DNA from: Bacteroidales bacterium
GTDB lineage: Bacteria; Bacteroidota; Bacteroidia; Bacteroidales; UBA932
Assembly (NCBI GenBank): GCA_024401715.1
Contig: JAKSKO010000008.1
Location: forward strand, 1 to 45,730
Reading direction: 5' to 3'
Length of the DNA stretch: 45,730 bases
The translations under genes were made by a program, and so were the position numbers. The notes below the pieces were generated by a model, which saw nothing but the letters and a program-made list of their open reading frames with translations, ran no database searches and was not told where the DNA came from. Below are positions 9,283-17,453 of this stretch, piece after piece (within the stretch, counting starts at the first letter, position 1; each line of letters begins with the position of its first letter).

Positions 9283-10437
9283 TTAGAAAACCTGATTTTG
9301 AATTCTCATCACCCAAGGAAGTATATTAACTTTGAGGGACAAGTATGCCCATTCAGTATCACTGTCTTCCAGGAAGAAGTCAAGATGGTAGTCATACTCC
9401 CTGTCCAGATATTCCTGTCTTGAATAGTTACGTACAGAATATGCATCACGGCCGAAAGAGAGATAATATGGAAGATTAAGCCTTACGACCTCTGTTCCTG
9501 TACTTGCGTTTACTATGGAAAGAACTGCATTGTTTCCCTCCGATGCCGATGCATAATACATGAGCCTTGAGAAGCTTATTTCGAAATGGGCGGCACGCTC
9601 TACGATAGGGTCTGTTGCAGGAGCCGATGATGCCTCTTCTTCACTGTCATATGCCACACCATTCTCACTGAGAGCAGTGGTCCAAGATGCATGAGGGGCA
9701 TAGATAAGCCGGCTGTCTGACAAAAGATTATTGTTCCAGGCAAGACTGCCGTTTGAATCGGATACCCTAACGGCAAAATCCGTATCATGGATGTCTGCCC
9801 TGTTCTTAATCTGATGAAGAGTAAGATGAAGATATTTGGTGTCACGGACAAGACTAATGGTGTCACATATGACTATACCACTCTGATCCTCTTCTTTGGG
9901 AACAATTACGCCCTGCGGCTTGATGCTTCTGCCTATCCAAAGGGTATCCAGACCATTTGCAGGCGCGTCCACAGCAAACAGATCAGAGCCTGGAACAGCG
10001 TTGCGGTCCAGTTTCACTGTCAAATCACTTACAGCAGAACCATTTGCAGGGAAAGTGGCACGGAAACGTGCTCCCTGGCCCTGTGCAAGCTTCTCATAAG
10101 GAGACTGCATGGCCATGGCTGCAAAGGTATAACGGCCAGGCTGAAGACCGTCAAACTTCACAGTTGAATTCTTGTCGGCCGCCTCTGCGGGTGAAACAGT
10201 TTTCACAGCGGCCACATTGCCCTTTTCATCTATGGCATAGACATTTGCCCATCCAACATGGTATGGACGCATGTCCGCACGCTGAATGTTGTAATCATAT
10301 TTGAGATACACTTCCACAACATCCTCACAATTGCCCTCGGTCTCAAAGACAGGGTGTTTCTGGCAGGATATAATGGAAACTGCTCCGGCAAGCATAAGAG
10401 CTGCCTTGAATAGCATATTTTCAGCCTTGGTAAACAT
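9283..10437 (-). CDS. FimB/Mfa2-family fimbrial anchor lipoprotein
   Basis: This 384-residue lipoprotein starts at the ATG at 10437; a TTG one codon upstream is less likely. The lipobox is SIISC. After it comes the family signature: a Cys-rich start, VEVYLKYDYNIQRADM, then a strand with VYAIDEKGNV and LQPGRYTFAAMA. This resembles FimB/Mfa2 proteins, which anchor the fimbrial shaft in the outer membrane and limit its length. The gene follows the major fimbrillin after a 65-base gap holding a stem-loop, and has a poly-A leader. The C-terminus (NILPWVMRIQNQVF) is strikingly like that of the major subunit (NIMPWVMRPQDVIL), suggesting a shared terminal strand. The family assignment rests on these patterns, not on a search. 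Confidence 0.7.
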   Translation of the reverse strand: MFTKAENMLFKAALMLAGAVSIISCQKHPVFETEGNCEDVVEVYLKYDYNIQRADMRPYHVGWANVYAIDEKGNVAAVKTVSPAEAADKNSTVKFDGLQPGRYTFAAMAMQSPYEKLAQGQGARFRATFPANGSAVSDLTVKLDRNAVPGSDLFAVDAPANGLDTLWIGRSIKPQGVIVPKEEDQSGIVICDTISLVRDTKYLHLTLHQIKNRADIHDTDFAVRVSDSNGSLAWNNNLLSDSRLIYAPHASWTTALSENGVAYDSEEEASSAPATDPIVERAAHFEISFSRLMYYASASEGNNAVLSIVNASTGTEVVRLNLPYYLSFGRDAYSVRNYSRQEYLDREYDYHLDFFLEDSDTEWAYLSLKVNILPWVMRIQNQVF

Positions 10438-10464
10438 CAATTAATTTTTTTTTATTGGGACCCA

Positions 10465-10484
10465 TGCGCGGTATCACCCGCGCA
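10465..10484. promoter_or_regulatory. Intercistronic stem-loop between major fimbrillin and anchor genes
   Basis: A 7-bp GC-rich perfect stem (10465-10471 with 10478-10484) has a 6-base loop. On the transcribed - strand it is followed by an A-run rather than a U-run, so it is not an intrinsic terminator. It is more likely a 3' stabilizer of the major-subunit message, which would give more shaft protein than anchor. Confidence 0.55.
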
Positions 10485-10502
10485 CAGGCAAAAAGTCTTG
10501 GA

Positions 10503-12428
10503 TTAGAGAATCACATCCTGTGGGCGCATTACCCATGGCATGATGTTGATCTGGATAGCGATGTAGTTCTCAACTGTATCATCTGGTTTGCCAGGGAGGC
10601 TAGGAACAACAGATGAACCAATGTTGCGGATACCTGTAACGTTGATGTTATACCAGTTGTTACGTACAATACCGTAACGGCCCAGGTAACGCTCCTCTGG
10701 AGTAGGTTTACCACCAGAGTAAACACCAGTATTATACTCGTTGAGAGTTTCGTTAACCATACCGTCTTTCTGCTCCCAGTTGGTCTCTATGTCACCGAAG
10801 TGTTTGATGAGAGCCTGGTAGAAAGCAACACCTGATTTGTAGTAGTAGAACTTGTAAGATTTAGCGAAGTAAGCGTTGTTCTCAGTTGCGAGGTCAGCGA
10901 AAGCTGTCTTGGCAGCCTCAGCTACAGTACTCTTAACTGTGAAGGTTACAACATGCTGGCCTGGAACGAGGGTGTTACCGTCAGCGATAGCAGTAAGATC
11001 GCCGTCAACTGTCATGTAAGCCTGAGTGAGTTTGATATCAACAAGGGCTTTTACAGTACCTGTAAGGCTGTAAGTCTCCATCCATGTACGGATCTCTTTC
11101 TTGTTGCCGAGAGCAGCGTAGATGTACTCCTGGATTGAGTCCTCACCTGCATTTTCTACATCGTTCTGGTAAAGAACAGTAGCGTTCTCAGTTACAGTGT
11201 AGAAGTCTTTACCCTCATTAAGTTTAGTCTTGATGACCAGACGGGTAGTATTGTTGTCTGTCATGTACTCTACATTGAATGTATTCTCAGGACAGTAGTA
11301 GATAGCGTCTTTCTTACGCTCGATAGCGATGTTATCCTGGTTGGCACGGGTGAAGAGAGTGTACTCTACAGCCTCAGTCTTGTCGTAGTTAGGGTCAATT
11401 GCCCAGTGAGTACGGAATGAAGGACCTGTCAAAGACTCGATACCTTTAGAGTCAACCATACGAGATTTGCCTTCAACAGGAGCTGAAGCTGCTGCAGCAA
11501 GGTTGTAGCTGCCGTAGCTCTTCCAAGTGCTTTTGAAGTTCTTGGAGATGTAGGCAATGGTGTTAACGTTGTCAAGATCCCATGCAGTAACCTCGATAGG
11601 AAGTCTCTCTGATTCTGTAGCACCGGTGTTAGTGATCTTGAGATCATTAGCCCAGGTAACCTGAACCTTTGCAAGAACGCGCTCAACATTGATTGTGGCA
11701 GCAGGGTTCTGCTCGGCAGCGGCACGAGAAGTGTAGAGGTTAGCAAGTACCGGAACGAGAGTTGCAACATTGCCATTCTTTACGTATGTGGCGTTGGTCA
11801 TCATGAATGAAGTCTCAGCGTAGTTACGATTGCCCTCGTCGATAAGGACCTTCTGGAACTCAGCGAAAGGCATACCAGTGAGTTTAACTTTGCCAGTGGT
11901 AGCATTGGTCATAGAACCGTCAGCTGCGCTTGCGCCTTTTGTGAAGTAACCTGAAGCAGTTGCAAAAAGGTCAGTACCCTCAATCTCATAGAAACCGTGG
12001 TCGTTGAGGATGAGGAAAGCATAGACTTCCCCACTGCCAAGAGTAGATTTGGCTATCTCTGCAATAATCTTGCTTGAAGATACTGTCACCTGGTCATAAG
12101 GGTTGGGTGCGAAGGTGTTACGATACTCGCTGAGGTTGTAGGCTGATTTGAGTTCAGCAGCTGCCTCATTTTCACCACCAAAGAGAACGAGGATGATATC
12201 CTCTACGTTAGCTGCGTCGGCAGTACCGTCGTTGTACTGACCATAATTGTTACCGGACTGATCGCCATCAGCCTTAGTGGCTGTAGCAGAAGGAAGGTCG
12301 ATACCCAATGCGAGGTATGCCTTCTCACCTTCCGGCAAAACGAAAGGGTCGTTTTTAGCGACATTTTTGTTACAACCTACCGCCATCATGGCAGCGATTG
12401 CAAGAGAAAGATAAAGAATCTTTTTCAT
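10503..12428 (-). CDS. Mfa1-like major fimbrial subunit
   Basis: This 641-residue lipoprotein precursor has lipobox MAVGC. The N-terminal domain runs from YLALGIDLPSATATKADG to VEDIILVLFGG, and the C-terminal region carries GIVRNNWYNINVTGIRNIG and ends QINIMPWVMRPQDVIL. The motif 'VRNNWY..NVTGI..IG' is characteristic of Mfa1-family major fimbrillins. In that family the precursor is lipidated, carried to the outer membrane, cleaved in the N-terminal domain and polymerized by strand exchange. It is followed by the Mfa2-like anchor, as in the P. gingivalis mfa cluster. A TAACTTTT box at 12445-12452, one base off the -7 consensus, lies in the AT-rich 43-base leader and might give extra internal transcription. 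Confidence 0.8.
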   Translation of the reverse strand: MKKILYLSLAIAAMMAVGCNKNVAKNDPFVLPEGEKAYLALGIDLPSATATKADGDQSGNNYGQYNDGTADAANVEDIILVLFGGENEAAAELKSAYNLSEYRNTFAPNPYDQVTVSSSKIIAEIAKSTLGSGEVYAFLILNDHGFYEIEGTDLFATASGYFTKGASAADGSMTNATTGKVKLTGMPFAEFQKVLIDEGNRNYAETSFMMTNATYVKNGNVATLVPVLANLYTSRAAAEQNPAATINVERVLAKVQVTWANDLKITNTGATESERLPIEVTAWDLDNVNTIAYISKNFKSTWKSYGSYNLAAAASAPVEGKSRMVDSKGIESLTGPSFRTHWAIDPNYDKTEAVEYTLFTRANQDNIAIERKKDAIYYCPENTFNVEYMTDNNTTRLVIKTKLNEGKDFYTVTENATVLYQNDVENAGEDSIQEYIYAALGNKKEIRTWMETYSLTGTVKALVDIKLTQAYMTVDGDLTAIADGNTLVPGQHVVTFTVKSTVAEAAKTAFADLATENNAYFAKSYKFYYYKSGVAFYQALIKHFGDIETNWEQKDGMVNETLNEYNTGVYSGGKPTPEERYLGRYGIVRNNWYNINVTGIRNIGSSVVPSLPGKPDDTVENYIAIQINIMPWVMRPQDVIL

Positions 12429-12471
12429 AATTGATTAATAGATAAAAAGTTAATATAAAAAAATTGTTGTA

Positions 12472-13977
12472 TTATTCTTCAAATAACATTGCCTTGATTT
12501 CAAGGATGTTCTGCACCTGGTCGTAGGCCTCGGCTGCGGCAGGAACTCCTGCTTTTGCCTGCTCAAAGTAAGCGGCAGAGCGGTCATAATTCTTTATGAG
12601 GGCGTTGTATACGCCGCGGGCATATGATGCCTCCGGGCTGTCACCGGCTTTGTCCAGATATCTGCCGGCCTCGCCTACCCTGCCTTCCATCATCGCTACG
12701 TTTGCAGCGTTGAGGTTTGCAACCTGGTCTTTAGGATAGCACTTTACGGCAGCGCGGATAACATCGTGGAAATCGGCAGAGTCCTCCGGATAGCTTAGGG
12801 CCAGCATATAGAACTCGTCCAGGCTTAGTTTGCTTGGATCCTGGGCATATGCCTGGCGGATTTCCTCTATGCTTGTGAAGACGCGCACCTCATAGTTAAT
12901 CTGGTAGTCCACCTTACGAAGTGCAGGATAGCAGTTCTCCTTGAGGTATGCATATTCCTTAGGGTACTGTTTCTTCAGATAGGACTCTTTAGGGTCCGGA
13001 GCAAGGTGAGAGTCAATTATATTCAGGATGCCCTCCTTGTTGCTGATGTCCGATGCCTCCACGTATGCGCGCAGGCCTTCCCAGTTCTCAGGCTCGTAAT
13101 CTGTATCTATCACATCCATGGAAATGTGGCTGAATGTGGAGAGATATTTCTTTATGGAGTTTGTACGGCCTTTTGCAAGGCGTGTGTTGTTTTCGTATGG
13201 AGACTCCGGCGATGCAAAACCCTTGAGGAAGATTGCCTTGATTGTGATGTCGGAATCGTTGCGCACGCTGTCCACTGTTGCAAGAATCTTTGCAAGCTCG
13301 CGAGGGTTGTTGCGGTACTCCGGATAAATCTCTGTCTTGCTTACAGGGAAGTCTACGTAAGACACTGCATGCAGGCTGCGCATCTTTTTAAGGTCTGCCT
13401 TAGGGCGCAGATAAACGAATGCAGGAACGAATGCAGGAACCGCAGGAAGCTGGTATGATGCGTCGGTTCCCTTCCAGTCGTCGTCCAGGACTTTGCTGCA
13501 GCAGCCAAGAAGACACTCGTTAACCATCACGCGTGCGCCGTTCATCCAGGCTGCATACGGGATGGTGATATCGAAGTGATAAGAATCGGGAAGATCCTGC
13601 TTGCGCCATGTAATGTCTTTTTCCGATACCTTTGTCTGTATGCCCAGCTTGTTGCCAATCTGGTTGCGCAGGTGGTAGAAATAGCGGTTACGTCCCATTA
13701 CTGTGAGCTGTGCAAGGTTCAAAGTGTCCTGCGCACCAGCAAGAGCGGGAATCACATTCACTTCCCTGTCCCAGCCAACTTTTACGGCACGGAAATCAAG
13801 GTCCATCTGCACGTTGACGCCTGCAGCGCTGCGCTCTATCTTGGCATTGGTCACAATAACACCATTGTCCATTGTAACCTGGTTTATCGGATTTGTATTG
13901 CTGTCCTGGGCGTTTGCCGCAGTAGCAAGGAACAGGCCTGCAAAAGCGGCTATTACTGTTGTGATCTTAGAATTCAT
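12472..13977 (-). CDS. DUF3868 protein with OmpA-like domain
   Basis: This 501-residue protein starts at the ATG at 13977; a TTG two codons upstream is less likely. It has a cleavable signal peptide (LATAANAQ). The N-terminal part (NAKIERSAAGVNVQMDLDF ... ELTVMGRNRYFYHLRN-like strands) fits DUF3868. The middle has an OmpA-like motif: KGFASPESPYENNTRLAKGR then NSIKKYL. A TPR-like helical C-terminus follows (LNAANVAMMEGRVGEAGRYL). DUF3868 and DUF3575 genes commonly precede Bacteroides fimbrial genes, which fits a role in fimbria assembly or outer-membrane/peptidoglycan anchoring. That role is inferred. It overlaps the end of the DUF3575 gene by 11 bases, implying translational coupling. Confidence 0.75.
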   Translation of the reverse strand: MNSKITTVIAAFAGLFLATAANAQDSNTNPINQVTMDNGVIVTNAKIERSAAGVNVQMDLDFRAVKVGWDREVNVIPALAGAQDTLNLAQLTVMGRNRYFYHLRNQIGNKLGIQTKVSEKDITWRKQDLPDSYHFDITIPYAAWMNGARVMVNECLLGCCSKVLDDDWKGTDASYQLPAVPAFVPAFVYLRPKADLKKMRSLHAVSYVDFPVSKTEIYPEYRNNPRELAKILATVDSVRNDSDITIKAIFLKGFASPESPYENNTRLAKGRTNSIKKYLSTFSHISMDVIDTDYEPENWEGLRAYVEASDISNKEGILNIIDSHLAPDPKESYLKKQYPKEYAYLKENCYPALRKVDYQINYEVRVFTSIEEIRQAYAQDPSKLSLDEFYMLALSYPEDSADFHDVIRAAVKCYPKDQVANLNAANVAMMEGRVGEAGRYLDKAGDSPEASYARGVYNALIKNYDRSAAYFEQAKAGVPAAAEAYDQVQNILEIKAMLFEE

Positions 13978-14602
13978 AAACAAGATTTATAGCTGCTTTA
14001 GTAGGTCCAACATAATGATAAGGGTTGTTCTCGCTTATCTTCTTTCCGCAATCCTTGCACTGGTAGACGTCGAAACGGGTGTAGATATAGCCCAAGCCAA
14101 GTTCCAACTCCATATTCCAGTGCTGTCCAAGAATGAAACTGTAGCCGTATGCAACACCTGCACCAACGCCCCATCCCTGGAAGCGGTGGTCTGTCATAGG
14201 CACAAGGCTGCCGGCACCAAACTGTTTGGTGGCAGCGTTGTATCCCCATGGAAACCAGTCAATATTGTTTCTGATATTGCCAAAATTATACTGGCCGCCA
14301 AGAGCGTGGAAACCAAGGAAATGGCCGTTGAAACGCTCACAGAACCAGTAGCGGGCCTCCGGCTGCACAAGCCAGTGCCTAAGCCTCTTGTCTCCCCAAG
14401 CATTCCAGAAATGAATGTTGCCGGAAAGGTCAAAGGTCCATTTCGGAGCCAGGGCAACCTCGGCACCCAGATTCAGGGTGGCGGTGACGTCGTACAGGAG
14501 ATTGGTCTTGATGGCAAAATTCTGTGCCGATGCGTTCACATGGAAGGCAGTGCACAAAACCACCGGGAGAAGCAAGCTCCTAATAACAGATTTAAAAGAC
14601 AT
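13967..14602 (-). CDS. DUF3575 outer-membrane protein
   Basis: This 211-residue protein has a signal peptide (HVNASAQ). The mature part begins NFAIKTNLLYDVTATLNLG, the hallmark start of DUF3575 proteins. Alternating aromatic strands follow (WTFDLSGNIHFWNAWGD, PEARYWFCERFNGHFLGFH), and it ends in Phe, consistent with a small outer-membrane beta-barrel. A CxxC pair sits near the C-terminus (YQCKDCGKK), which is unusual in a beta-barrel and may bind metal or form a disulfide. It is first in the fimbrial structural series and coupled to the DUF3868 gene, with the regulator gene 77 bases upstream. Confidence 0.75.
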   Translation of the reverse strand: MSFKSVIRSLLLPVVLCTAFHVNASAQNFAIKTNLLYDVTATLNLGAEVALAPKWTFDLSGNIHFWNAWGDKRLRHWLVQPEARYWFCERFNGHFLGFHALGGQYNFGNIRNNIDWFPWGYNAATKQFGAGSLVPMTDHRFQGWGVGAGVAYGYSFILGQHWNMELELGLGYIYTRFDVYQCKDCGKKISENNPYHYVGPTKAAINLVYEF

Positions 14603-14679
14603 TGGAATTATTTTTTGTAAAAAACGCGCTAAGTTACAACTTTTTTTTGAATACTTGTATATAACTATCGTATATTTAA
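14603..14679 (-). promoter_or_regulatory. AT-rich leader upstream of the fimbrial genes
   Basis: This 77-base gap lies between the Xre gene and the DUF3575 gene. The best -7-like box on the - strand is TAACTTAG (14629-14636), one base off TAnnTTTG, and no TTTG sits at the right distance upstream. A promoter here is possible but weak, so read-through from the regulator's promoter is equally plausible. Confidence 0.3.
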
Positions 14680-14985
14680 TTAATTACCTGAATTTTGGTG
14701 ATTTCCGTGATGGAAAGAGGCGTGTTTCCTTTCCGGTTGATGGTCCAAATCTTCAGGAAGAAAAGGAACCAGCATATCAAGACAATCCAAGGCCCTGAGG
14801 CCTTTAAGCACGTTGAGTATTGAGACATTGTGGCCGTTTTCCGCCTGGGTGATAGTAAACACGGAAAGGCCGCTGGCTTTTGCCATGGCCTGCTGTGTCA
14901 TATCCTTTGAGAGCCTGATTTCCCGGAATCTGTTACCTATCAGCTTCAACAGTTCCTCATCGCTCATTAGGTCTAGTTTTCCCAT
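14680..14985 (-). CDS. Xre-family HTH transcriptional regulator
   Basis: This 101-residue protein has a helix-turn-helix of the Cro/Xre (HipB-like) type at about residues 15-65: IGNRFREIRLSKDMTQQAMA, KASGLSVFTITQAENG, then the helix NVSILNVLKGLRAL. The C-terminal 25 residues are short, charged and His-rich. It is on the same strand as the fimbrial genes, immediately upstream, so it may be their regulator and its own repressor. The dyad at 15026-15041 and a -7 box at 15002-15009 support self-regulation. No toxin partner is adjacent, so a toxin-antitoxin role is unlikely. Confidence 0.85.
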   Translation of the reverse strand: MGKLDLMSDEELLKLIGNRFREIRLSKDMTQQAMAKASGLSVFTITQAENGHNVSILNVLKGLRALDCLDMLVPFLPEDLDHQPERKHASFHHGNHQNSGN

Positions 14986-15001
14986 ATTTGTTTAGATATA
15001 T

Positions 15002-15041
15002 CAAAAGTATTATGCAAATATGAGCTATTTCTTTTGAAATA
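15002..15041 (-). promoter_or_regulatory. Candidate promoter and operator dyad for the Xre gene
   Basis: On the - strand TACTTTTG (complement of 15002-15009) matches the Bacteroidetes -7 box exactly, 17 bases before the ATG. Just upstream a perfect dyad, TATTTC-TTTT-GAAATA, spans 15026-15041 and would cover the -33 region. CAAAAG half-sites also recur at 15002-15007 and 15043-15048. No good -33 TTTG is present, which suits an activator- or repressor-controlled promoter. Confidence 0.4.
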
Positions 15042-15086
15042 CCAAAAGTTTTTTTGGAAAACTATCAAAAATTTTCGATTAAAGGA

Positions 15087-16481
15087 TTAGAGAAGTTTCT
15101 TGCTGATGGAGAAAAGCCTGAACGGCTGATATTTGAAAGGCATGTCTATCCATGTTGGAGAGGCAACAACCGCGCGGCGGTGAGAGAATGCATCGAGGGA
15201 GAGCTTGTGATGATAGCTTCCCATGCCGGAGTTGCCAACGCCACCGAAAGGTATATGCGGATTGGTGATGTGCATGATGGTATCGTTGATGCAGGCCCCG
15301 CCGGATGAGGTGCGGCCTATAACCTTCCATGCAGCCTTCTCTGAACCGAAGTAATAGAATGCCAGAGGCTTCTCCCTTTCTGTGACAAAAGAGATCACCT
15401 TTTCCTGGAAAGAGGTTCCGCCATTGTCGTCCAGCTCTATCACAGGGAATACAGGGCCGAAAATCTCTTCGGTCATCACTTTCGAATCAAGAGGGACATC
15501 GGCCAGAAGGGTTGGCTGTATGTAACGCTCCGATGCGTTCACGGTTCCGCCATAGATCACTTTGCCCTCTGAGAGATATGAATTTACGCGATTGAAGGCC
15601 TTGTCGGACACCATGCGCACATAATGTTCATCCTGCTGCACATCCTCTCCATGCAGAAGCTGCACCTGACGGGCGAACTCACGCACGAAAGCCTCCTTTA
15701 CTGAAGAATGGATGAGGATATAGTCCGGAGCAATGCAGGTCTGGCCGGAATTCAGTGTCTTGCCCCAGGCAATCCTGCGCGCTGCAAGCCTGATATCGGC
15801 ATCCTTGTCCACAATGCAAGGGCTCTTGCCGCCAAGCTCCAGAACCACGGGAGTGAGGTTCTTTGCCGCAGCTGCCATAACTTCATGCGCAAGGGCAGGG
15901 CTGCCGGTGAAGAAAATCATATCCCAGCGTAGATCGAAAAGCTGCCTGTTCACTTCCCTGTTTCCCTGCACCACGGTGATATACTCCGGCACGAAGGTAT
16001 CGGCAATCATCTGCTCTATCACGCGGGAAACGTTTGGAACATAGGGTGAAGGCTTCAGAACGGCATTGCAGCCGGCCGCCATGGCGCCCACAAGCGGGCT
16101 TAGCAGAAGCTGCACAGGATAGTTCCATGGAGAAACTATAAGGGCTGTTCCAAGGGGCTCCTTAACTATATAGCTGCGGCCCGGAAGAACTGCCATGCTG
16201 GAAAGCTTGCATTCTCTCCTGCTCCATCTGCGCACATTCTTTATGGCCGTGCGTATCTCCCCCTTCACAAGGCTTATCTCTGTTAGATAGGCCTCTTTGT
16301 AGGACTTGTGGAGATCTGTCCACAGGGCGTCACAAAGCGGCTTCTCCCACTTTTCCATTGCCGCAAGAAATTCCTTCAGACGGGCCTTGCGCCATTTCGG
16401 GTCCAGACTTGTGCCACTTTTGAAAAATGCCCTCTGAGCCTGATACAGCTCGTTTATTTTTGCTGCCGCTGTGTTTTCCAT
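15087..16481 (-). CDS. Aldehyde dehydrogenase (class 3-like)
   Basis: This 464-residue cytosolic NAD(P)-dependent aldehyde dehydrogenase oxidizes aldehydes to acids. Landmarks: the cofactor-binding stretch with PWNYPVQLLLSPLVGA, the FFTGSPA turn, general base E215 in LELGGKSPC, and nucleophile C249 in NSGQTCIAPDY. The 34-residue spacing between base and nucleophile equals that of mammalian ALDH3 enzymes. Length and the hydrophobic-basic C-terminus (RLFSISKKLL) also fit the ALDH3 group, which acts on medium- and long-chain or aromatic aldehydes. It follows the SDR gene by 18 bases, so the pair may run an alcohol-aldehyde-acid series. The real substrate cannot be read from sequence. Confidence 0.9.
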   Translation of the reverse strand: MENTAAAKINELYQAQRAFFKSGTSLDPKWRKARLKEFLAAMEKWEKPLCDALWTDLHKSYKEAYLTEISLVKGEIRTAIKNVRRWSRRECKLSSMAVLPGRSYIVKEPLGTALIVSPWNYPVQLLLSPLVGAMAAGCNAVLKPSPYVPNVSRVIEQMIADTFVPEYITVVQGNREVNRQLFDLRWDMIFFTGSPALAHEVMAAAAKNLTPVVLELGGKSPCIVDKDADIRLAARRIAWGKTLNSGQTCIAPDYILIHSSVKEAFVREFARQVQLLHGEDVQQDEHYVRMVSDKAFNRVNSYLSEGKVIYGGTVNASERYIQPTLLADVPLDSKVMTEEIFGPVFPVIELDDNGGTSFQEKVISFVTEREKPLAFYYFGSEKAAWKVIGRTSSGGACINDTIMHITNPHIPFGGVGNSGMGSYHHKLSLDAFSHRRAVVASPTWIDMPFKYQPFRLFSISKKLL

Positions 16482-16499
16482 GATTACTTCCTGTGAAAA

Positions 16500-17327
16500 T
16501 TACTTTCTGCCTGTAAAATTATCCATTGTGTGATATACGCCGCACACCTGGCCGATGATGAAATCGAAAACACAGGTTGGCATGATTGCCTGCAGGAAAC
16601 GGGTGAAATGGAAAGGGAAAGGTATGCCCTTGTAGTCCACGTCACGCTCTATCGCAGACAGAATCTTGCGCGCTGTTTTTTCAGGCTTCAATATAGGGAA
16701 AATTCTTGACTTTACGCCATCGAACATGCCTGTATTTATATAATAAGGTGCAACTGTTGTGATACGCACCTTGGATTTCATCTCTGAAAGCTCTATCCTT
16801 ACGGAATCGCTCCATCCTATGCAGGCCCATTTGCTGGCCGCGTAAGCGCTCATGCGCGGATTTGAAAGCATGCCGGCCATCGAGGCTATATTGCAGATGT
16901 GGCCCTTGTCCCTCTGGATCATATCTCCGATAATGGCAAGGGCCACATACATAGGTGCGATGGAGTTGATGCGCATGGTACGCTCTATCTCCTCGGCCGA
17001 ATTGTCGGCAAAGAACTTGTTGCTTGTTACGATGCCGGCGCAGTTGATCAGGATATCCACCTGGCCAACAAGTTTCAGGGTATCGTCATAAGCAGACTTA
17101 ACCATCTCATTGTCGGACACATCCACCCTAAGGCCGAAAACACCTGCCTTTGAACCGCACTCGGCGGCAAGACGCTTGTGCTCACTCACCACCTTGTCTA
17201 TGCTGGCGGGGTTGATGTCCCAGATAATTATGTTTGCAATGCCTTTCTGGATGGCCATACGGCCCATAAGACGTCCGATGCCGGAAGCACCGCCCGTAAT
17301 CAAAATATTATTTCCTTTTAATTTCAT
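16500..17327 (-). CDS. SDR family NAD(P)-dependent oxidoreductase
   Basis: This 275-residue short-chain dehydrogenase of the classical type has the nucleotide-binding motif ITGGASGIGRLMG at the N-terminus, NCAG after beta-strand 4, and the catalytic triad S149, Y162, K166 (YAASK). It has a C-terminal extension with hydrophobic and basic residues (PFPFHFTRFLQAIMPTCVFDFI) like the membrane-associated retinol/17-beta-HSD11-type SDRs, hinting at a lipophilic substrate. It is co-oriented with the aldehyde dehydrogenase and divergent from the AraC regulator, which is the obvious candidate to control it. Confidence 0.9.
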   Translation of the reverse strand: MKLKGNNILITGGASGIGRLMGRMAIQKGIANIIIWDINPASIDKVVSEHKRLAAECGSKAGVFGLRVDVSDNEMVKSAYDDTLKLVGQVDILINCAGIVTSNKFFADNSAEEIERTMRINSIAPMYVALAIIGDMIQRDKGHICNIASMAGMLSNPRMSAYAASKWACIGWSDSVRIELSEMKSKVRITTVAPYYINTGMFDGVKSRIFPILKPEKTARKILSAIERDVDYKGIPFPFHFTRFLQAIMPTCVFDFIIGQVCGVYHTMDNFTGRK

Positions 17328-17347
17328 AAATTCAAAGTTTTACGGCA

Positions 17348-17378
17348 CAAAGATAGAGCAAGAAACGAAGGGTGAAAA
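17348..17378 (-). promoter_or_regulatory. Promoter of the SDR-aldehyde dehydrogenase pair
   Basis: TATCTTTG (complement of 17348-17355) matches the -7 consensus exactly. A TTTT (complement of 17375-17378) lies 19 bases upstream, one base off the TTTG -33 element. It is back to back with the AraC-gene promoter. Confidence 0.55.
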
Positions 17379-17397
17379 GTGCCAAATTCTATGTAAA

Positions 17398-17429
17398 TTG
17401 GGATAAAAGGCAGAATATTCGTATATTTG
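17398..17429 (+). promoter_or_regulatory. Promoter of the AraC-type gene
   Basis: TTG at 17398-17400 and TATATTTG at 17422-17429 are separated by 21 bases, matching the Bacteroidetes -33/-7 arrangement. The ATG follows 24 bases after the -7 box. Confidence 0.6.
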
Positions 17430-17453
17430 GGATGTAATTTTCAATCAAAGACT

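Noticed and set aside
14603-15090. Invertible promoter (phase switch) for the fimbrial genes
   Set aside because: Only short dyads suited to protein binding were found; no longer inverted repeats flank a promoter-sized segment, and no invertase gene is nearby.
17427-17453. Upstream TTG start for the AraC gene (and similar TTG starts before the phosphorylase, GH28, anchor, DUF3868 and small coiled-coil genes)
   Set aside because: For the AraC and phosphorylase genes the TTG falls inside the -7 box; in every case an in-frame ATG follows within a few codons and gives the expected N-terminus.
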